Assembly: GCA_913775715.1 (NCBI GenBank)
Contig: CAJYMC010000004.1
Coordinates: 186,001 to 250,000 of the forward strand
Length of the DNA stretch: 64,000 bases
DNA from: an uncultured Exiguobacterium sp.
GTDB taxonomy: Bacteria > Bacillota > Bacilli > Exiguobacteriales > Exiguobacteriaceae
Direction: 5' to 3'
Below the pieces are notes generated by a model. The model searched no databases. It saw nothing but the letters and a program-made list of their open reading frames with translations, and was not told the DNA's origin. This document shows, one piece after another, positions 36,082 to 46,107 of the stretch (the first letter of the stretch is position 1; every line of letters begins with the position of its first letter). A program made the position numbers and the translations under genes.

Positions 36082-37398
36082 TCACCCCTCATTCCCGACA
36101 GCTTGATTGATCGATTGCCAGACTCCATCGACCTTGACGAACCACGTCGGCTCAAAGACAGCGTAGCGGCTCGTTGAAATCTTATATGTCATCTCATATC
36201 CAACCCGAATCCCACTGATTTCTTTTAAGAGATCAGCACGTCTCAAACGTTCAAGAACTGTTTCGACAGCCGGCACCGTCTCTTCCCGAAGGATCAGTTT
36301 CCGCTTCGCCCGAAGCATGCTGCGACTGAGCGACCGAACTTGATTTTCTTCATACATGATCTTCAGTGTCGCGAGATCGAACTTCGTCTGTTCGAGCAGC
36401 GGACCGCTCTCCCCGAACACTGGATACCGGTTCAAGTACAACCGGAACGTCGCCGTCTGTTCCTCGCCCTTCTTACTCATCTGATCGAAGTAATAGCGGA
36501 AACCGCTTCGTTGCGTCTCTTGATCCAGCCAGCCTCCATGAATGTTGACGTAGCTGACGAGCGTGCTGTAATCAACGGTCGAGCTTTGGGTATTCGGTGA
36601 TAACGTGTTGAAGCGATAGACATTGTAGTTTCGGTCATACGTCGAGACGCTGACGCCATCCGTCAAGACGTCGAGGTCATCCCGACTCTTAATCTGCTGG
36701 ACATTCGAATTCTCGGCGAAAAAGGCGCTCCGGATGCGATCGAGCGGTTGCGGTGATTGACCGACCTCGTCATAGACGAAGACTTGTTCTAGTCGCGTCG
36801 TACCGCTCGCAACATACGTATAATCGCCACCTTTAAGTTCGACGCGTGTCATCAGTTTTTTCTTATCGTGCGCAAACAGTCGTTTCAGAACCGTCTCATC
36901 GCCGACGAGCTTAAAGTCCTTCAGGCGACCAGTCGCCGACTCAAGACGAAGAATCGGACCATCATAGTCGAGGAGATAGAGTCGTTTGATCGGTTCCGAG
37001 AAGGCGATTTGTTTTTCGCCGAGTAACTCCTCAAGCATCGTCGTGCTGATCGGTGTCGGAAAAATCATCTCGACGCTTCGGTCACCGACCGGGATGTTCT
37101 TTGCTTTATCCGTCAGGACAAGGACACCGATGTTGAACGATGCGCCGATCCGGTTGAGGAAGGTTCGCCCGATGATTTGCGTCTGGTACGTCCCTTCCTG
37201 ATCCGAATAGACGAGTAGTTCCGGATTAATCAGCTGGTTGCTTTCAATCGTCTTTGAGGCATCGATCTCGTTGAACGAGACTTGTTCCCGCTCAATCGAT
37301 TCACTACTTGGATGATAGGTCCAGAGCATCGCTGTCTGAGCGATCGAACCGGCGACGAGCAGGACGAGTAACAGCGAACTCCAGTGTTGTTTCTTCAT
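36082..37398 (-). CDS. walH: WalH (YycH), regulator of the WalK kinase
   Basis: 438 residues. It has one N-terminal membrane helix (LLLVLLVAGSIAQTAMLW) and a large extracytoplasmic domain of the YycH family. It forms the inhibitory membrane complex with WalI and WalK. It overlaps walK by 4 bases (ATGA), implying coupled translation. Confidence 0.92.
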   Translation of the reverse strand: MKKQHWSSLLLVLLVAGSIAQTAMLWTYHPSSESIEREQVSFNEIDASKTIESNQLINPELLVYSDQEGTYQTQIIGRTFLNRIGASFNIGVLVLTDKAKNIPVGDRSVEMIFPTPISTTMLEELLGEKQIAFSEPIKRLYLLDYDGPILRLESATGRLKDFKLVGDETVLKRLFAHDKKKLMTRVELKGGDYTYVASGTTRLEQVFVYDEVGQSPQPLDRIRSAFFAENSNVQQIKSRDDLDVLTDGVSVSTYDRNYNVYRFNTLSPNTQSSTVDYSTLVSYVNIHGGWLDQETQRSGFRYYFDQMSKKGEEQTATFRLYLNRYPVFGESGPLLEQTKFDLATLKIMYEENQVRSLSRSMLRAKRKLILREETVPAVETVLERLRRADLLKEISGIRVGYEMTYKISTSRYAVFEPTWFVKVDGVWQSINQAVGNEG

Positions 37399-39245
37399 CC
37401 GGCATCCACCTCTTCGATCACCTCATACGGGAGCGTGAAGTAAATCGTCGTACCGCGTCCCCATTCGCTTTCTGCCCAGATGTCGCCACCGTGTGCGGAA
37501 ACGACGTCTTTCGCGATCGACAGACCAAGACCAGTCCCACCGATTTTACGGGCACGGGCTTTATCGACACGATAGAAGCGTTCGAAGATTTTTTGGAGAT
37601 TCGCTTTCGGGATTCCGACACCTTCATCCTTGATGCTGATGACGATCCGTTTTGCCCGGAGCATCGTCCGGACGGTGATCGTTCCGCCTTCCGGCGAGTA
37701 TTTGATCGCGTTCGTCAGGATGTTATCTGCGACCTGGATCAATTTATCCTGATCCCCACGGATATAGACTTTCCGCTTCATGATCTTACGACGGAAACGG
37801 ATCCGTTCCGGCTTCGTCATGTCATGGCGATCGAGAATCTCATTCAAGAACTGAATGTAATCGAAGCGGACTTTGTTCATCTTATATTCCTTACTGTCCA
37901 TCTTCGACAGCTGTAAGAGATCGGTGACGAGGCGGATCATCCGCTCCGTCTCGTTTTGTGTCGTCTCAAGGAAACGCGGTGCGAGTTCCTCGTCCTGATA
38001 GGCGCCTTCTGCCAAGGCTTCGAGGTAGCTGCGCATCGTCGTCAGCGGTGTCCGGAGCTCGTGACTGACGTTCGCGACGAATTCGCGTCGATCCTGTTCG
38101 ACCTGCTCCTGTTCCGTGACGTCATGCAGGACGACGATCATCCCGGTTATTGGACCACTGTGTTTCTTGACGGGCGAGAAGAATGCCCGGACGAGGAACA
38201 GTTCATCCTCACTGCTGAAGTCAAGCAGACGCGGTGGCATCGTTCCGTCTTCCGGAATCATGAAATCGTCACCGAGTGCCAGTAAGTCCTTCAAGTTCGT
38301 GCCAACGACGCTCGCATCGTCCGCACCGACGATATCCTTCGCTTGATCGTTCATCAAGATAACGCGCAGCGTCCGGTCCGTCGCGATGACGCCATCGGTC
38401 ATGTTCTCAAGGACACTCGTCAACTTCCGCCGTTCAGCTTCCGTCGTCGCGTTCGCTTCGAGCAACTCATCCGTCAATTCGTTGAACGAACGAGCGAGTT
38501 GCCCGATCTCATCATCCGAATAGACCTTAACCTTCCGCGAGAAGTTCCCGCGTCGCATCTCGATCGCTTGACGCCGCATATCGGAAATCGGGCGCGTGAT
38601 CGTCCGCGACAGCAAGACACCAAGAATCGACGTGATGACGAGAGCGATGACCGTTCCGGTCGCAAGAATCCGCGTGACCTGTTGCATCTGCGAATAGATC
38701 GACTCCATCGAGGCGCGGACATAAATCATCCCGGTCGTGACGCCGTCTCGTTCCGAGGTGACCGGTACGGCAAAGATTCGGATCTTATCCTCTGATTCCG
38801 GATCAAGCACGGTGTCCGTCCGGGTCGAGCTCGTTGCCTGTGCTTTTTTAATCAATGAATTCGTCGCTCGTTGTCCGACCGCCGACTGGTTCTCGTTATC
38901 CGACGTCGCCTGGATGATTGAGTCCTGGTCGATGATCTGAACTTCGAGGATGTCGTTCCTTGAGGTGGAGCCATTACTAAACTCAGACAGCAGTTGCCCT
39001 AGTGATTGGGACAACTGCCGTTTGGAGGCTTCATCATCGCCTGTTTTATCGAATTCCTTCCCGACGTTATAGGCGACAAGACCAGCCCGGTCCTCGACCG
39101 ACTTCGAGAAGTTCGTAATGTACTGCTTTTCAAGGGAACGAACGAAATAGACGCCAATGACCTGCATCGCCACTAAAATCAATAACGCATAGATGACGAC
39201 GAGTTTCCATTGGATGGATTTAAAGAAGTTCGTTCCTTTTAACAT
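37395..39245 (-). CDS. walK: essential sensor histidine kinase WalK (YycG)
   Basis: 616 residues. In order: membrane helix 1 (about 13-33), an extracellular sensing domain, membrane helix 2 (about 182-204), HAMP, PAS (about 265-370), a HisKA domain with the phosphorylated histidine in VSHELRTPLTTM, and an ATPase domain with GVGIP, IFERFYRVDKARAR and GGTGLGLSIAKDVV. It senses the state of peptidoglycan and phosphorylates WalR. It starts 2 bases after walR. Confidence 0.97.
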   Translation of the reverse strand: MLKGTNFFKSIQWKLVVIYALLILVAMQVIGVYFVRSLEKQYITNFSKSVEDRAGLVAYNVGKEFDKTGDDEASKRQLSQSLGQLLSEFSNGSTSRNDILEVQIIDQDSIIQATSDNENQSAVGQRATNSLIKKAQATSSTRTDTVLDPESEDKIRIFAVPVTSERDGVTTGMIYVRASMESIYSQMQQVTRILATGTVIALVITSILGVLLSRTITRPISDMRRQAIEMRRGNFSRKVKVYSDDEIGQLARSFNELTDELLEANATTEAERRKLTSVLENMTDGVIATDRTLRVILMNDQAKDIVGADDASVVGTNLKDLLALGDDFMIPEDGTMPPRLLDFSSEDELFLVRAFFSPVKKHSGPITGMIVVLHDVTEQEQVEQDRREFVANVSHELRTPLTTMRSYLEALAEGAYQDEELAPRFLETTQNETERMIRLVTDLLQLSKMDSKEYKMNKVRFDYIQFLNEILDRHDMTKPERIRFRRKIMKRKVYIRGDQDKLIQVADNILTNAIKYSPEGGTITVRTMLRAKRIVISIKDEGVGIPKANLQKIFERFYRVDKARARKIGGTGLGLSIAKDVVSAHGGDIWAESEWGRGTTIYFTLPYEVIEEVDAG

Positions 39246-39247
39246 CG

Positions 39248-39955
39248 TTATTCATTCTCCCCGTCTTGGAGATAGTAACCGACCCCACGACGCGTCATGA
39301 TATAGACCGGTGTACTTGGGTTATCTTCGACTTTTTCGCGGAGACGGCGCACTGTCACGTCGACTGTCCGGACGTCACCGAAGTAGTCATAGCCCCAGAC
39401 CGTCTGCAACAAATGCTCACGTGTCATAACTTGACCGATGTTTTTCGCGAGGTAGTGCAACAATTCGAACTCACGCTGCGTCAGCTCGATCTTTTGATCC
39501 TTACGTGTCACCGTATGCGAATTCGTATCGATATACAGTTCTCCGACTTTGAGTGGACCTGGTCCAACCGGTTGTGGTGTAGCTTCCGGACTCGTGTTGC
39601 GTAAGTGGACTTTCACGCGGGCAAGTAACTCGCGCGAGCTAAATGGCTTCGTCACGTAATCGTTCGCGCCAAGCTCAAGACCAAGTACCGTATCGATCTC
39701 GGAATCCTTCGCTGTCAACATGATGATTGGAATCTTCGACGTCTTCCGGACTTCCCGGCAGACTTCCATCCCGTCCATTAACGGAAGCATGATGTCGAGT
39801 AACATCAAATCCGGTTTGAACTCTTCGAATTTTTCTAATGCCTCCACGCCGTCGTTTGCGATCGCGACCTGGTAGCCTTCTTTTTCTAATTTAAACTTGA
39901 GTATATCTGCAATCGGTAACTCGTCATCGACGACTAGAATTTTACGTTCCGTCAC
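39248..39955 (-). CDS. walR: response regulator WalR (YycF), OmpR family
   Basis: 235 residues. The receiver domain has the phospho-acceptor Asp54 (LMLLDIMLP), the acidic pair DD near residue 10 and Lys in VTKPFSSRE; the C-terminal winged helix ends with [14 protein letters not shown] and RRGVGYYL. It controls autolysin and cell-wall genes and is usually essential. First gene of the wal operon; a promoter and a parS site lie in its leader. Confidence 0.97.
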   Translation of the reverse strand: MTERKILVVDDELPIADILKFKLEKEGYQVAIANDGVEALEKFEEFKPDLMLLDIMLPLMDGMEVCREVRKTSKIPIIMLTAKDSEIDTVLGLELGANDYVTKPFSSRELLARVKVHLRNTSPEATPQPVGPGPLKVGELYIDTNSHTVTRKDQKIELTQREFELLHYLAKNIGQVMTREHLLQTVWGYDYFGDVRTVDVTVRRLREKVEDNPSTPVYIMTRRGVGYYLQDGENE

Positions 39956-40075
39956 TGGGTGTGCCCCCTTAAAAATTTCTATTCAATCTATTTTACCTGT
40001 TTTTTCGGCATATAGAAAGGTGGCGACGGAAACTCCCGGCGCCACTCGCTCTGCTGTTCGTCGTCTCACGGGAGA

Positions 40076-40091
40076 GGTTCCACGTGAAACA
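40076..40091. promoter_or_regulatory. parS site 1, in the walR leader
   Basis: GGTTCCACGTGAAACA matches the Bacillus parS consensus TGTTNCACGTGAAACA except at the first base. ParB would load here; the site lies about 24 kb from its nearest neighbour inside recF and 12 kb from the noc site. Confidence 0.88.
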
Positions 40092-40099
40092 CTGTATTC

Positions 40100-40129
40100 A
40101 GTATACCTGTTTTTGCTTCCGTTTGTGAA
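40100..40129 (-). promoter_or_regulatory. walR operon promoter
   Basis: On the minus strand TTCACA (40129-40124) and TATACT (40105-40100) are 18 bases apart. The leader is about 130 bases and includes the parS site. Confidence 0.68.
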
Positions 40130-40140
40130 CCATTTCGCAC

Positions 40141-40167
40141 AAAAAACGGTGCTGACTCAAAAGTCAG
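40141..40167 (-). terminator. possible terminator upstream of walR
   Basis: On the minus strand CTGACT-TTTG-AGTCAG forms a short stem, followed after 5 bases (CACCG) by TTTTTT. It could end transcripts coming from purA or the structured element. Confidence 0.55.
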
Positions 40168-40178
40168 TCTCGACAAAG

Positions 40179-40213
40179 ATAGGGATGTCAGAATGATAAT
40201 CTGCCACCCCTAT
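40179..40213. repeat. hairpin between the structured element and walR
   Basis: ATAGGGATGTCAGA (40179-40192) and TCTGCCACCCCTAT (40200-40213) pair at 12 of 14 positions around a 7-base loop. Confidence 0.6.
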
Positions 40214-40221
40214 TCCGTAAC

Positions 40222-40375
40222 AAAAAGAATGACGCGTCACACGCCACTCCTACAGGAAAAGCGCATTTATGCGCTGTCAGAGATAAACAAGACCCGCTTT
40301 CCTGCTTAAATGAAGCAGGAAAACTGGCTTGTGTCTCGCCTGAGGAAAGGGCGTGAAAAGACACGTCATTCTTAT
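40222..40375 (-). ncRNA. candidate structured RNA between purA and walR
   Basis: No coding frame of note. Nested pairings on the minus strand: AAGAATGACGTGTC with GACGCGTCATTCTT (outer stem, one mismatch); CACGCC with GGCGTG; GAGACACAAG with CTTGTTTATCTC; an apical TTTCCTGCTT/AAGCAGGAAA hairpin; and a side hairpin GCGCAT-AA-ATGCGC on the 3' half. TTTTTG follows the outer stem. Closing stem, internal bubble with a 3' side hairpin, and long terminal stem recall 6S RNA, but length (about 154) is short and identity is not established. Confidence 0.45.
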
Positions 40376-40396
40376 TTAAGTCAGTCCTGTTGAGAC

Positions 40397-41689
40397 TTAT
40401 GCTTCTTCGTAGAGATCACGCAAGACGACTGTCTGTTCACGACCCGGTCCGACCGAGAACGTGACGAGTGAGATACCTGTGAGATCCGCAATCCGCTTAA
40501 CGTAGTTCTGTGCGTTCAACGGTAGATCTTCAAAGCGACGGACACCTGTGATGTCCTCTTTCCAGCCTGGCAGTTCTTCGTAAACTGGAACACATGCTTC
40601 GAGATCACGGAAGCTTGCTGGGTACTCATCGATCTGTTTTCCGTTGAATTCGTATGATGTACAGATCTTCAACGTGTCGAGTCCTGTCAGAACGTCGATT
40701 GAGTTGAGCGAAAGATCCGTCAACCCACTTGTACGACGCGAGTGGCGAACAACGACAGAGTCGAACCAACCAACACGACGAGGACGTCCTGTTGTCGTTC
40801 CGTATTCACGACCGACTTCACGGATCTGATGACCGATATCATCGAACAATTCCGTTGGGAACGGACCGTCACCAACACGTGACGTGTACGCTTTACAAAC
40901 ACCGACGACGTGATCGATCCGGGCTGGACCAACACCGACACCTGATGCGACACCGCCAGCTGATGCATTCGACGATGTAACGAACGGGTACGTTCCATGG
41001 TCAAGGTCGAGTAAGACACCTTGTGCGCCTTCGAACAACACTTTTTCGCCATGGTCGAGGCTATCGTTGACGACGACGGATGTATCGCAGACGTATTTCG
41101 CGAATTCTTGTCCATACGCGTAGTACTCTTCGAAGATGTCATCGAACGCGATTGGTTCAGCGTCATACATCTTCGTGAACATTCGGTTCTTTTGGTCGAG
41201 AACGATCTTCAACTTCTCAGCGAACGTTTCTTTGTCGAGTAAGTCTGCCATCCGGATACCGATTCGTGCGGCTTTATCCATGTAGCACGGTCCGATTCCT
41301 TTTAGCGTCGTTCCGACTTTAGCGTCGCCTTTCGCTTCTTCTTCTAACTGATCCTGCAACTGATGATACGGCAAGATGACATGCGCCCGATTCGAAATTA
41401 ACAAGTTATCCGTTGAAACACCACGATCGTGCAGATACTTCAATTCCTTGACGAGTGATTTCGGGTTGACGACGAGACCGTTCCCGATGACACATTTCTT
41501 ATCCGAGTAAAAAATACCTGATGGGATCAAGTGCAATTTGTACGTCTCGTTATTGAATACGATCGTATGTCCTGCATTGTCTCCACCTTGATAACGTGCT
41601 ACGACGTCGGCTTGTTTCGAAAGAAAATCGGTGATTTTCCCTTTTCCTTCGTCGCCCCACTGTGTTCCGACTACTACTACTGATGACAT
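40397..41689 (-). CDS. purA: adenylosuccinate synthetase
   Basis: 430 residues. It joins IMP and aspartate with GTP, the first step from IMP to AMP. The N-terminal GTP site is [15 protein letters not shown]; other family signatures are [23 protein letters not shown] and [14 protein letters not shown]. The start is the ATG at 41689, with GGAGGTGG upstream; the frame extends to 41773 across the promoter. PurBox-like sites and a promoter lie directly upstream. Confidence 0.97.
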   Translation of the reverse strand: MSSVVVVGTQWGDEGKGKITDFLSKQADVVARYQGGDNAGHTIVFNNETYKLHLIPSGIFYSDKKCVIGNGLVVNPKSLVKELKYLHDRGVSTDNLLISNRAHVILPYHQLQDQLEEEAKGDAKVGTTLKGIGPCYMDKAARIGIRMADLLDKETFAEKLKIVLDQKNRMFTKMYDAEPIAFDDIFEEYYAYGQEFAKYVCDTSVVVNDSLDHGEKVLFEGAQGVLLDLDHGTYPFVTSSNASAGGVASGVGVGPARIDHVVGVCKAYTSRVGDGPFPTELFDDIGHQIREVGREYGTTTGRPRRVGWFDSVVVRHSRRTSGLTDLSLNSIDVLTGLDTLKICTSYEFNGKQIDEYPASFRDLEACVPVYEELPGWKEDITGVRRFEDLPLNAQNYVKRIADLTGISLVTFSVGPGREQTVVLRDLYEEA

Positions 41690-41729
41690 CTTATCATCCA
41701 CCTCCACGTACGATTCAAAACCACGACTA

Positions 41730-41758
41730 AGTGTAACGCGATAAAAAAAAGAAGTCAA
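41730..41758 (-). promoter_or_regulatory. purA promoter
   Basis: On the minus strand TTGACT (41758-41753) and TACACT (41735-41730) are 17 bases apart, 40 bases before the start codon. Confidence 0.85.
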
Positions 41759-41761
41759 CCA

Positions 41762-41805
41762 AATACCGAACAATTAATTGTTACAATTCTCTTTCGTTCG
41801 TTTAA
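41762..41805. promoter_or_regulatory. paired PurR binding boxes (PurBoxes)
   Basis: AATACCGAACAAT (41762-41774) fits the Bacillus PurBox AWWWCCGAACWWT fully, and on the opposite strand TTAAACGAACGAA (41805-41793) is a weaker, inverted partner. They lie just upstream of the purA -35 element, as in Bacillus pur genes repressed by PurR. Confidence 0.72.
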
Positions 41806-41845
41806 TTATCGTTTTTGATGAATAAACTGAGAATCTTTAGGTAAA

Positions 41846-41900
41846 AATAAAAAAAGCTACGTTTTGTCTCCGATCAATCGAAGACAAAGCGTAGCTTGGA
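41846..41900 (-). terminator. terminator of the dnaB operon
   Basis: On the minus strand AAGCTACGCTTTGTCT and AGACAAAACGTAGCTT pair with one mismatch around a loop that also pairs, followed by TTTTTTTATTTTT. Confidence 0.92.
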
Positions 41901-43253
41901 TTAAGCTGGTGGCGCGTACGAGTTACTTGGCTCGAGATCCACGAACTTGTTGAATTCTTTTCGGAAAGCGAGTTTGACCGTTCCGGTTGGACCATTCCGC
42001 TGTTTCGCGATGATGATCTCAATCGTATTCGCATCTTCCGTTTCTTTATTGTAGTAATCGTCACGATACAAGAAGGCGACGATATCGGCATCTTGCTCGA
42101 TCGCTCCTGATTCCCGGATATCCGACATCATCGGTCGCTTATCTTGACGACTCTCAACTCCACGGGAGAGCTGCGATAAGGCGATGACCGGAACTTCGAG
42201 TTCCCGCGCGAGTGATTTCAAGGAACGGGAAATTTCCGAAACCTCTTGTTGACGGTTGTCGCTTGAGCGACCGTTCCCTTGAATCAACTGCAAGTAATCG
42301 ATCATGATCATCCCAAGACCGTGCTCCTGCTTCAAACGACGGCACTTCGCCCGGATATCGTTGACTCGAATACCCGGTGTATCGTCGATGTAGATACCAG
42401 CTTGAGACAGGTTACTCATCGCAAGCGACAACTTGCCCCAGTCCTCTTCTTCGAGTTGACCGGTCCGGAGGCGCTGGGCGTCGACGTTTCCTTCGGCACA
42501 GAGCATCCGCATGACGAGCTGTTCGGCACCCATCTCAAGACTGAAGATAGCGACGTTCTCGTCAGCGCGTGTTGCGACGTTTTGCGAGATGTTCAAGGCA
42601 AACGCCGTCTTCCCGACCGACGGACGTGCTGCGACGATGATTAAATCGTTACGCTGGAAGCCCGCCGTCATCTTATCGAGATCCTGGAAACCCGTTGGAA
42701 TCCCCGTCGTTTCGCCGCTTTGCTTATGCAATTTATCAATCGTTGCATAGGCACTCGTCAAGACGTCCGAGATCGGAATGAAGCTCGCGCTCCCTTTTCC
42801 TTGTGATACTTCGAGAATCTTCCGTTCTGCCTCGTTCAGCAGGACATCGACCTCATTTTGCCGTTCGTATCCGTCGGTGACGATTTCACCTGCTGTCCGA
42901 ATGAGACGACGGAGCGTCGACTTCTGATCAACGACGTTAACGTAGTAATTGATGTTGGCTGCGGTCGGTACCCCTTCCGCTAGTTCCGCTAGATACGGTA
43001 GACCACCGATCTCATCTAAGATTCCGAGCGTACTCAGCTCTGCTGTCACCGTGACGAGGTCAATTGCTTCGCCTCGGTCGGACAACACGAGCATCGCTTC
43101 GAAAATCCGTTGGTGAGAGGCACGATAAAAGTCCTGTGGTAACAGACGTTCCGATGCACTGATCAAACGATCCGCATCAATCATGATCGCCCCTAGGACG
43201 GCTTGTTCTGCCTCGATACTTTGGGGAGGCATATTTTGCATGACTTCACTCAT
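41901..43253 (-). CDS. dnaB: replicative DNA helicase (DnaB; dnaC in Bacillus subtilis)
   Basis: 450 residues. The N-terminal helical domain (PPQSIEAEQAVLGAIM) is followed by a RecA-like motor with Walker A ARPSVGKTAFALN, MIMIDYLQLI and SQLSRGVESR. It forms the hexamer that unwinds DNA at the fork. A GTG one codon earlier is in frame; the ATG at 43253 is better spaced from AAAAGGGG. It follows rplI by 19 bases. Confidence 0.97.
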   Translation of the reverse strand: MSEVMQNMPPQSIEAEQAVLGAIMIDADRLISASERLLPQDFYRASHQRIFEAMLVLSDRGEAIDLVTVTAELSTLGILDEIGGLPYLAELAEGVPTAANINYYVNVVDQKSTLRRLIRTAGEIVTDGYERQNEVDVLLNEAERKILEVSQGKGSASFIPISDVLTSAYATIDKLHKQSGETTGIPTGFQDLDKMTAGFQRNDLIIVAARPSVGKTAFALNISQNVATRADENVAIFSLEMGAEQLVMRMLCAEGNVDAQRLRTGQLEEEDWGKLSLAMSNLSQAGIYIDDTPGIRVNDIRAKCRRLKQEHGLGMIMIDYLQLIQGNGRSSDNRQQEVSEISRSLKSLARELEVPVIALSQLSRGVESRQDKRPMMSDIRESGAIEQDADIVAFLYRDDYYNKETEDANTIEIIIAKQRNGPTGTVKLAFRKEFNKFVDLEPSNSYAPPA

Positions 43254-43272
43254 CACCGGTCCCCTTTTCTAC

Positions 43273-43716
43273 TCACGCCTCTTTGACCTGAACGTTCAGC
43301 GTCGCTGTCACTTCGTTGTGTAACTTCAATGGAACTTTCGTAAAGCCGAGTGCCTTGATCGGGTGCTCGAGCTCGATTTTGCGTTTATCGATCTTGTAAC
43401 CCATGCTCTTGAGTGCTTCCGCGATCTGTTTGCTTGTGACCGAACCGAAGACACGACCGCCTTCACCAGCTTTTGTCGAAACGACGATCGTCTCTTTTTC
43501 GATTTTTTCTTTCAACGCTTGCGCGTCAAGCAAGTTCTGTTTCGCTTCTTCCGCTGCTTTACGTTCGTGTGCTTCATGTTGCTTCAAGTTGCCAGTCGTC
43601 GCAGGACGCGCCAACTTTTTCTTGAAGAGTACGTTATTCGCATAAGCATCGGCCACGTCTTTGACGTCTCCTGCTTTACCTTGTCCTTTTACATCTTGTA
43701 AGAAAATAACCTTCAT
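43273..43716 (-). CDS. rplI: 50S ribosomal protein L9
   Basis: 147 residues. [20 protein letters not shown] is the N-terminal rRNA-binding domain, followed by the long connecting helix rich in Glu, Ala and Lys, then the C-terminal domain. It binds 23S rRNA at the base of the L1 stalk. ATGA overlap with gdpP. Confidence 0.98.
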   Translation of the reverse strand: MKVIFLQDVKGQGKAGDVKDVADAYANNVLFKKKLARPATTGNLKQHEAHERKAAEEAKQNLLDAQALKEKIEKETIVVSTKAGEGGRVFGSVTSKQIAEALKSMGYKIDKRKIELEHPIKALGFTKVPLKLHNEVTATLNVQVKEA

Positions 43717-45698
43717 TCTGATTCCTCTCCTTTTGTCTCATCTTCTAGATATTGATCGATCGCTTTACGCAACGCATCGGCGACCGTGATGACCGATTCT
43801 GACATCTGTGTCGCCGCATTGGTCAAGTGACCACCACCGCCAAGCGTCTCCATGATCAACTGGACGTTGACCTCCCCAAGCGAACGAGCACTGATCGCCG
43901 TCCGTCCGTCTTGGAGTTCCGCGATGACGAAGGCGGCACGGATACCCTGGAGCGACAACAATTGATCGGCTGCTTGCGCGATTAAGACTTGATCGTGAAT
44001 GACGCCAGGTTCCGCTGTCGCAATCGCCATGCCTTCCGTGTAGACCTCAGATCGCTCAAGGATATGCGACTGCTCGACGTACGTCTCAAGATCCTGACTA
44101 AGGAACTCTTGTACGAGCACCGTGTCAGCTCCTTGTGAGCGTAAATAGGAGGCAGCATCAAACGTCCGAGAACCGGTCCGCAGGGCAAAGCCTTTCGTAT
44201 CGACGATGATTCCAGCGAGTAACGCCGTCGCTTCAAGCATCGCCAGTTTCTGATTCGTCGGTTGATACTCGATCAACTCGGTGACGAGCTCTGACGTCGA
44301 AGAAGCATACGGCTCAAGATACACGAGAACCGCATCTTCGATGAAATCCTCCCCCCGGCGGTGATGATCAATCACGACCATATGCTCGAATCGGTCGAGT
44401 AATGCCGGTACGACGACAAGTGACGGTTTGTGTGTATCGACGACGACGAGTAACGTCTGATCGTCAATCAATTGATCGGCTTGAAACGCATTGACGAATC
44501 GCGTCTCGAGTTGTGGCACTTCAGCGATCTCATCCATCATTCGGCGAATCCCGCGTCCGATTTCTTCCGGCGGTAAGACGATATGCGCTTCCTTATCGTT
44601 CATTTCTGCAAGTTTCAAAATACCGATCGATGATCCGAGCGAGTCCATGTCTGGATTACGATGACCCATGATCAGGACGCGACTTGATTCCTGCATCAAA
44701 TCACGAAGCGAGTTGGCAATGACCCGGGCCCGGACGCGCGTCCGTTTTTCCGTTGGATTCGTCTTCCCACCATAAAAGCGGACCTTTCCGTCCCGTTTGA
44801 TAACGACTTGGTCGCCTCCTCGTCCCAGCGCAAGGTCAAGACTCGACTGCGCCATAAGACCAAGCGTCGGAATCGGATCACTCCCACAACCAATTCCAAT
44901 CGATAACGTCAACTGGACGCCGCGTTGACTCGTCTCTTCGCGAACGGTATCGAGAATCGTGAACTTCGATCGTTCAAGGATCCGTAGATTCTCTTCTGTC
45001 GTGACGATGAAATAGCGATCGGACGCAGTTCGTTTGATATACGTCCCGTGTTCGGCTGCCCAGTGATTCAACAGTTGGGTGACACGACTGTTTAGTTCAC
45101 TGCGTAACTGATCCTCGATGCCTTGTGTCATCTCATCGTAGTTGTCGAGATAGATGACACCGATGACCGTCTGATTGTCGACAAGTTGTTGTTCGACTTG
45201 TGCCTCTTCCGTCATATCGAACAGGTAAAAGGTCCGGTTCTCATGGTTCGAAAAGACACGGTACACGGCGTCGCCGATTTCAAGCGTCGCTTGGTCCTCG
45301 TTCGTCGCGACCATCTCAATGAATAATGGATCGAGCTCATTGAGCGTCTGTCCCATTGCTACATCATCAAAGATGTCCCGCATCGGATCATTGAACCAGG
45401 TGACGAGTGTTTCCTCATCGTATAACAAAATCCCGATTGGCATGTTCGTCAACGCATCTTGTCCCGTCTCCTCGACTTGCATCGAGATTCCAGCGACGTA
45501 CGTCTCCCATGCCCTGCGCGCACGACGTTCTTCGAATAGGTGCAATCCGAAGAGGAGGGCAGTCACGACGGCTCCGATGGCAGAGATGATCGGTTCGCGT
45601 ACAGCGACGACGAGAAGCAGACCGACGATTAATAGATACGGAATGAAGCGAACGATGCGTCGTTCACGTTCCGGTGATACTTGTTGACCTGACTCCAT
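43713..45698 (-). CDS. gdpP: cyclic-di-AMP phosphodiesterase GdpP (YybT)
   Basis: 661 residues. Two membrane helices (about 18-50), a PAS domain, a degenerate GGDEF domain ([15 protein letters not shown], no canonical active site), and a DHH/DHHA1 module with [27 protein letters not shown] and [13 protein letters not shown]. It hydrolyses c-di-AMP to pApA, tuning wall and osmotic stress responses. AGGAGG precedes the ATG. Confidence 0.97.
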   Translation of the reverse strand: MESGQQVSPERERRIVRFIPYLLIVGLLLVVAVREPIISAIGAVVTALLFGLHLFEERRARRAWETYVAGISMQVEETGQDALTNMPIGILLYDEETLVTWFNDPMRDIFDDVAMGQTLNELDPLFIEMVATNEDQATLEIGDAVYRVFSNHENRTFYLFDMTEEAQVEQQLVDNQTVIGVIYLDNYDEMTQGIEDQLRSELNSRVTQLLNHWAAEHGTYIKRTASDRYFIVTTEENLRILERSKFTILDTVREETSQRGVQLTLSIGIGCGSDPIPTLGLMAQSSLDLALGRGGDQVVIKRDGKVRFYGGKTNPTEKRTRVRARVIANSLRDLMQESSRVLIMGHRNPDMDSLGSSIGILKLAEMNDKEAHIVLPPEEIGRGIRRMMDEIAEVPQLETRFVNAFQADQLIDDQTLLVVVDTHKPSLVVVPALLDRFEHMVVIDHHRRGEDFIEDAVLVYLEPYASSTSELVTELIEYQPTNQKLAMLEATALLAGIIVDTKGFALRTGSRTFDAASYLRSQGADTVLVQEFLSQDLETYVEQSHILERSEVYTEGMAIATAEPGVIHDQVLIAQAADQLLSLQGIRAAFVIAELQDGRTAISARSLGEVNVQLIMETLGGGGHLTNAATQMSESVITVADALRKAIDQYLEDETKGEESE

Positions 45699-45789
45699 CG
45701 TGTCCTCCTTATATGCTCTATAGGGTTCATTAAAATTTTTAGTAACTTGTTTATTATAACCGAAAAGCAGGAGGGGATGAAAGAGAAGC

Positions 45790-45826
45790 GAAAAAAAGCA
45801 CCATCCTCACGCATGAGGATGGTGCT
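45790..45826 (-). terminator. terminator of the rpsF-ssb-rpsR operon
   Basis: On the minus strand AGCACCATCCTC and GAGGATGGTGCT (12 bp, 5-base loop), followed by TTTTTTTC. Confidence 0.94.
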
Positions 45827-45832
45827 ACGAAA

Positions 45833-46063
45833 TCAGTCAGCCACGTATGGGATTAAAGCCATTTGACGTGCGCGTTTGATTGCGATTGTAAGTGGACGTT
45901 GGTATTTCGCTGAAGTACCAGTCACACGACGTGGAAGAATCTTACCGCGTTCCGAAATGAAACGTTTGAGAAGTTCTACGTCTTTATAATCGATATGAGT
46001 GATGTGGTTCGACGTGAAGTAACATACTTTACGACGACGTTTTCCACCTGGACGACGTGCCAT
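45833..46063 (-). CDS. rpsR: 30S ribosomal protein S18
   Basis: 76 residues, the normal size. [20 protein letters not shown] and [20 protein letters not shown] are S18 signatures. It pairs with S6 on the platform of the small subunit. Last gene of rpsF-ssb-rpsR, with AAAAGGAGG upstream. Confidence 0.98.
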   Translation of the reverse strand: MARRPGGKRRRKVCYFTSNHITHIDYKDVELLKRFISERGKILPRRVTGTSAKYQRPLTIAIKRARQMALIPYVAD

Positions 46064-46107
46064 GTGATTAACCTCCTTTTTAACTTGGATTTTTCAGGAC
46101 GATTTCC

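Noticed and set aside
40222..40375. Naming the structured block between purA and walR as 6S RNA outright
   Set aside because: The architecture is similar, but the length is short and I cannot confirm the conserved bubble sequence or promoter; it is listed as a candidate only.
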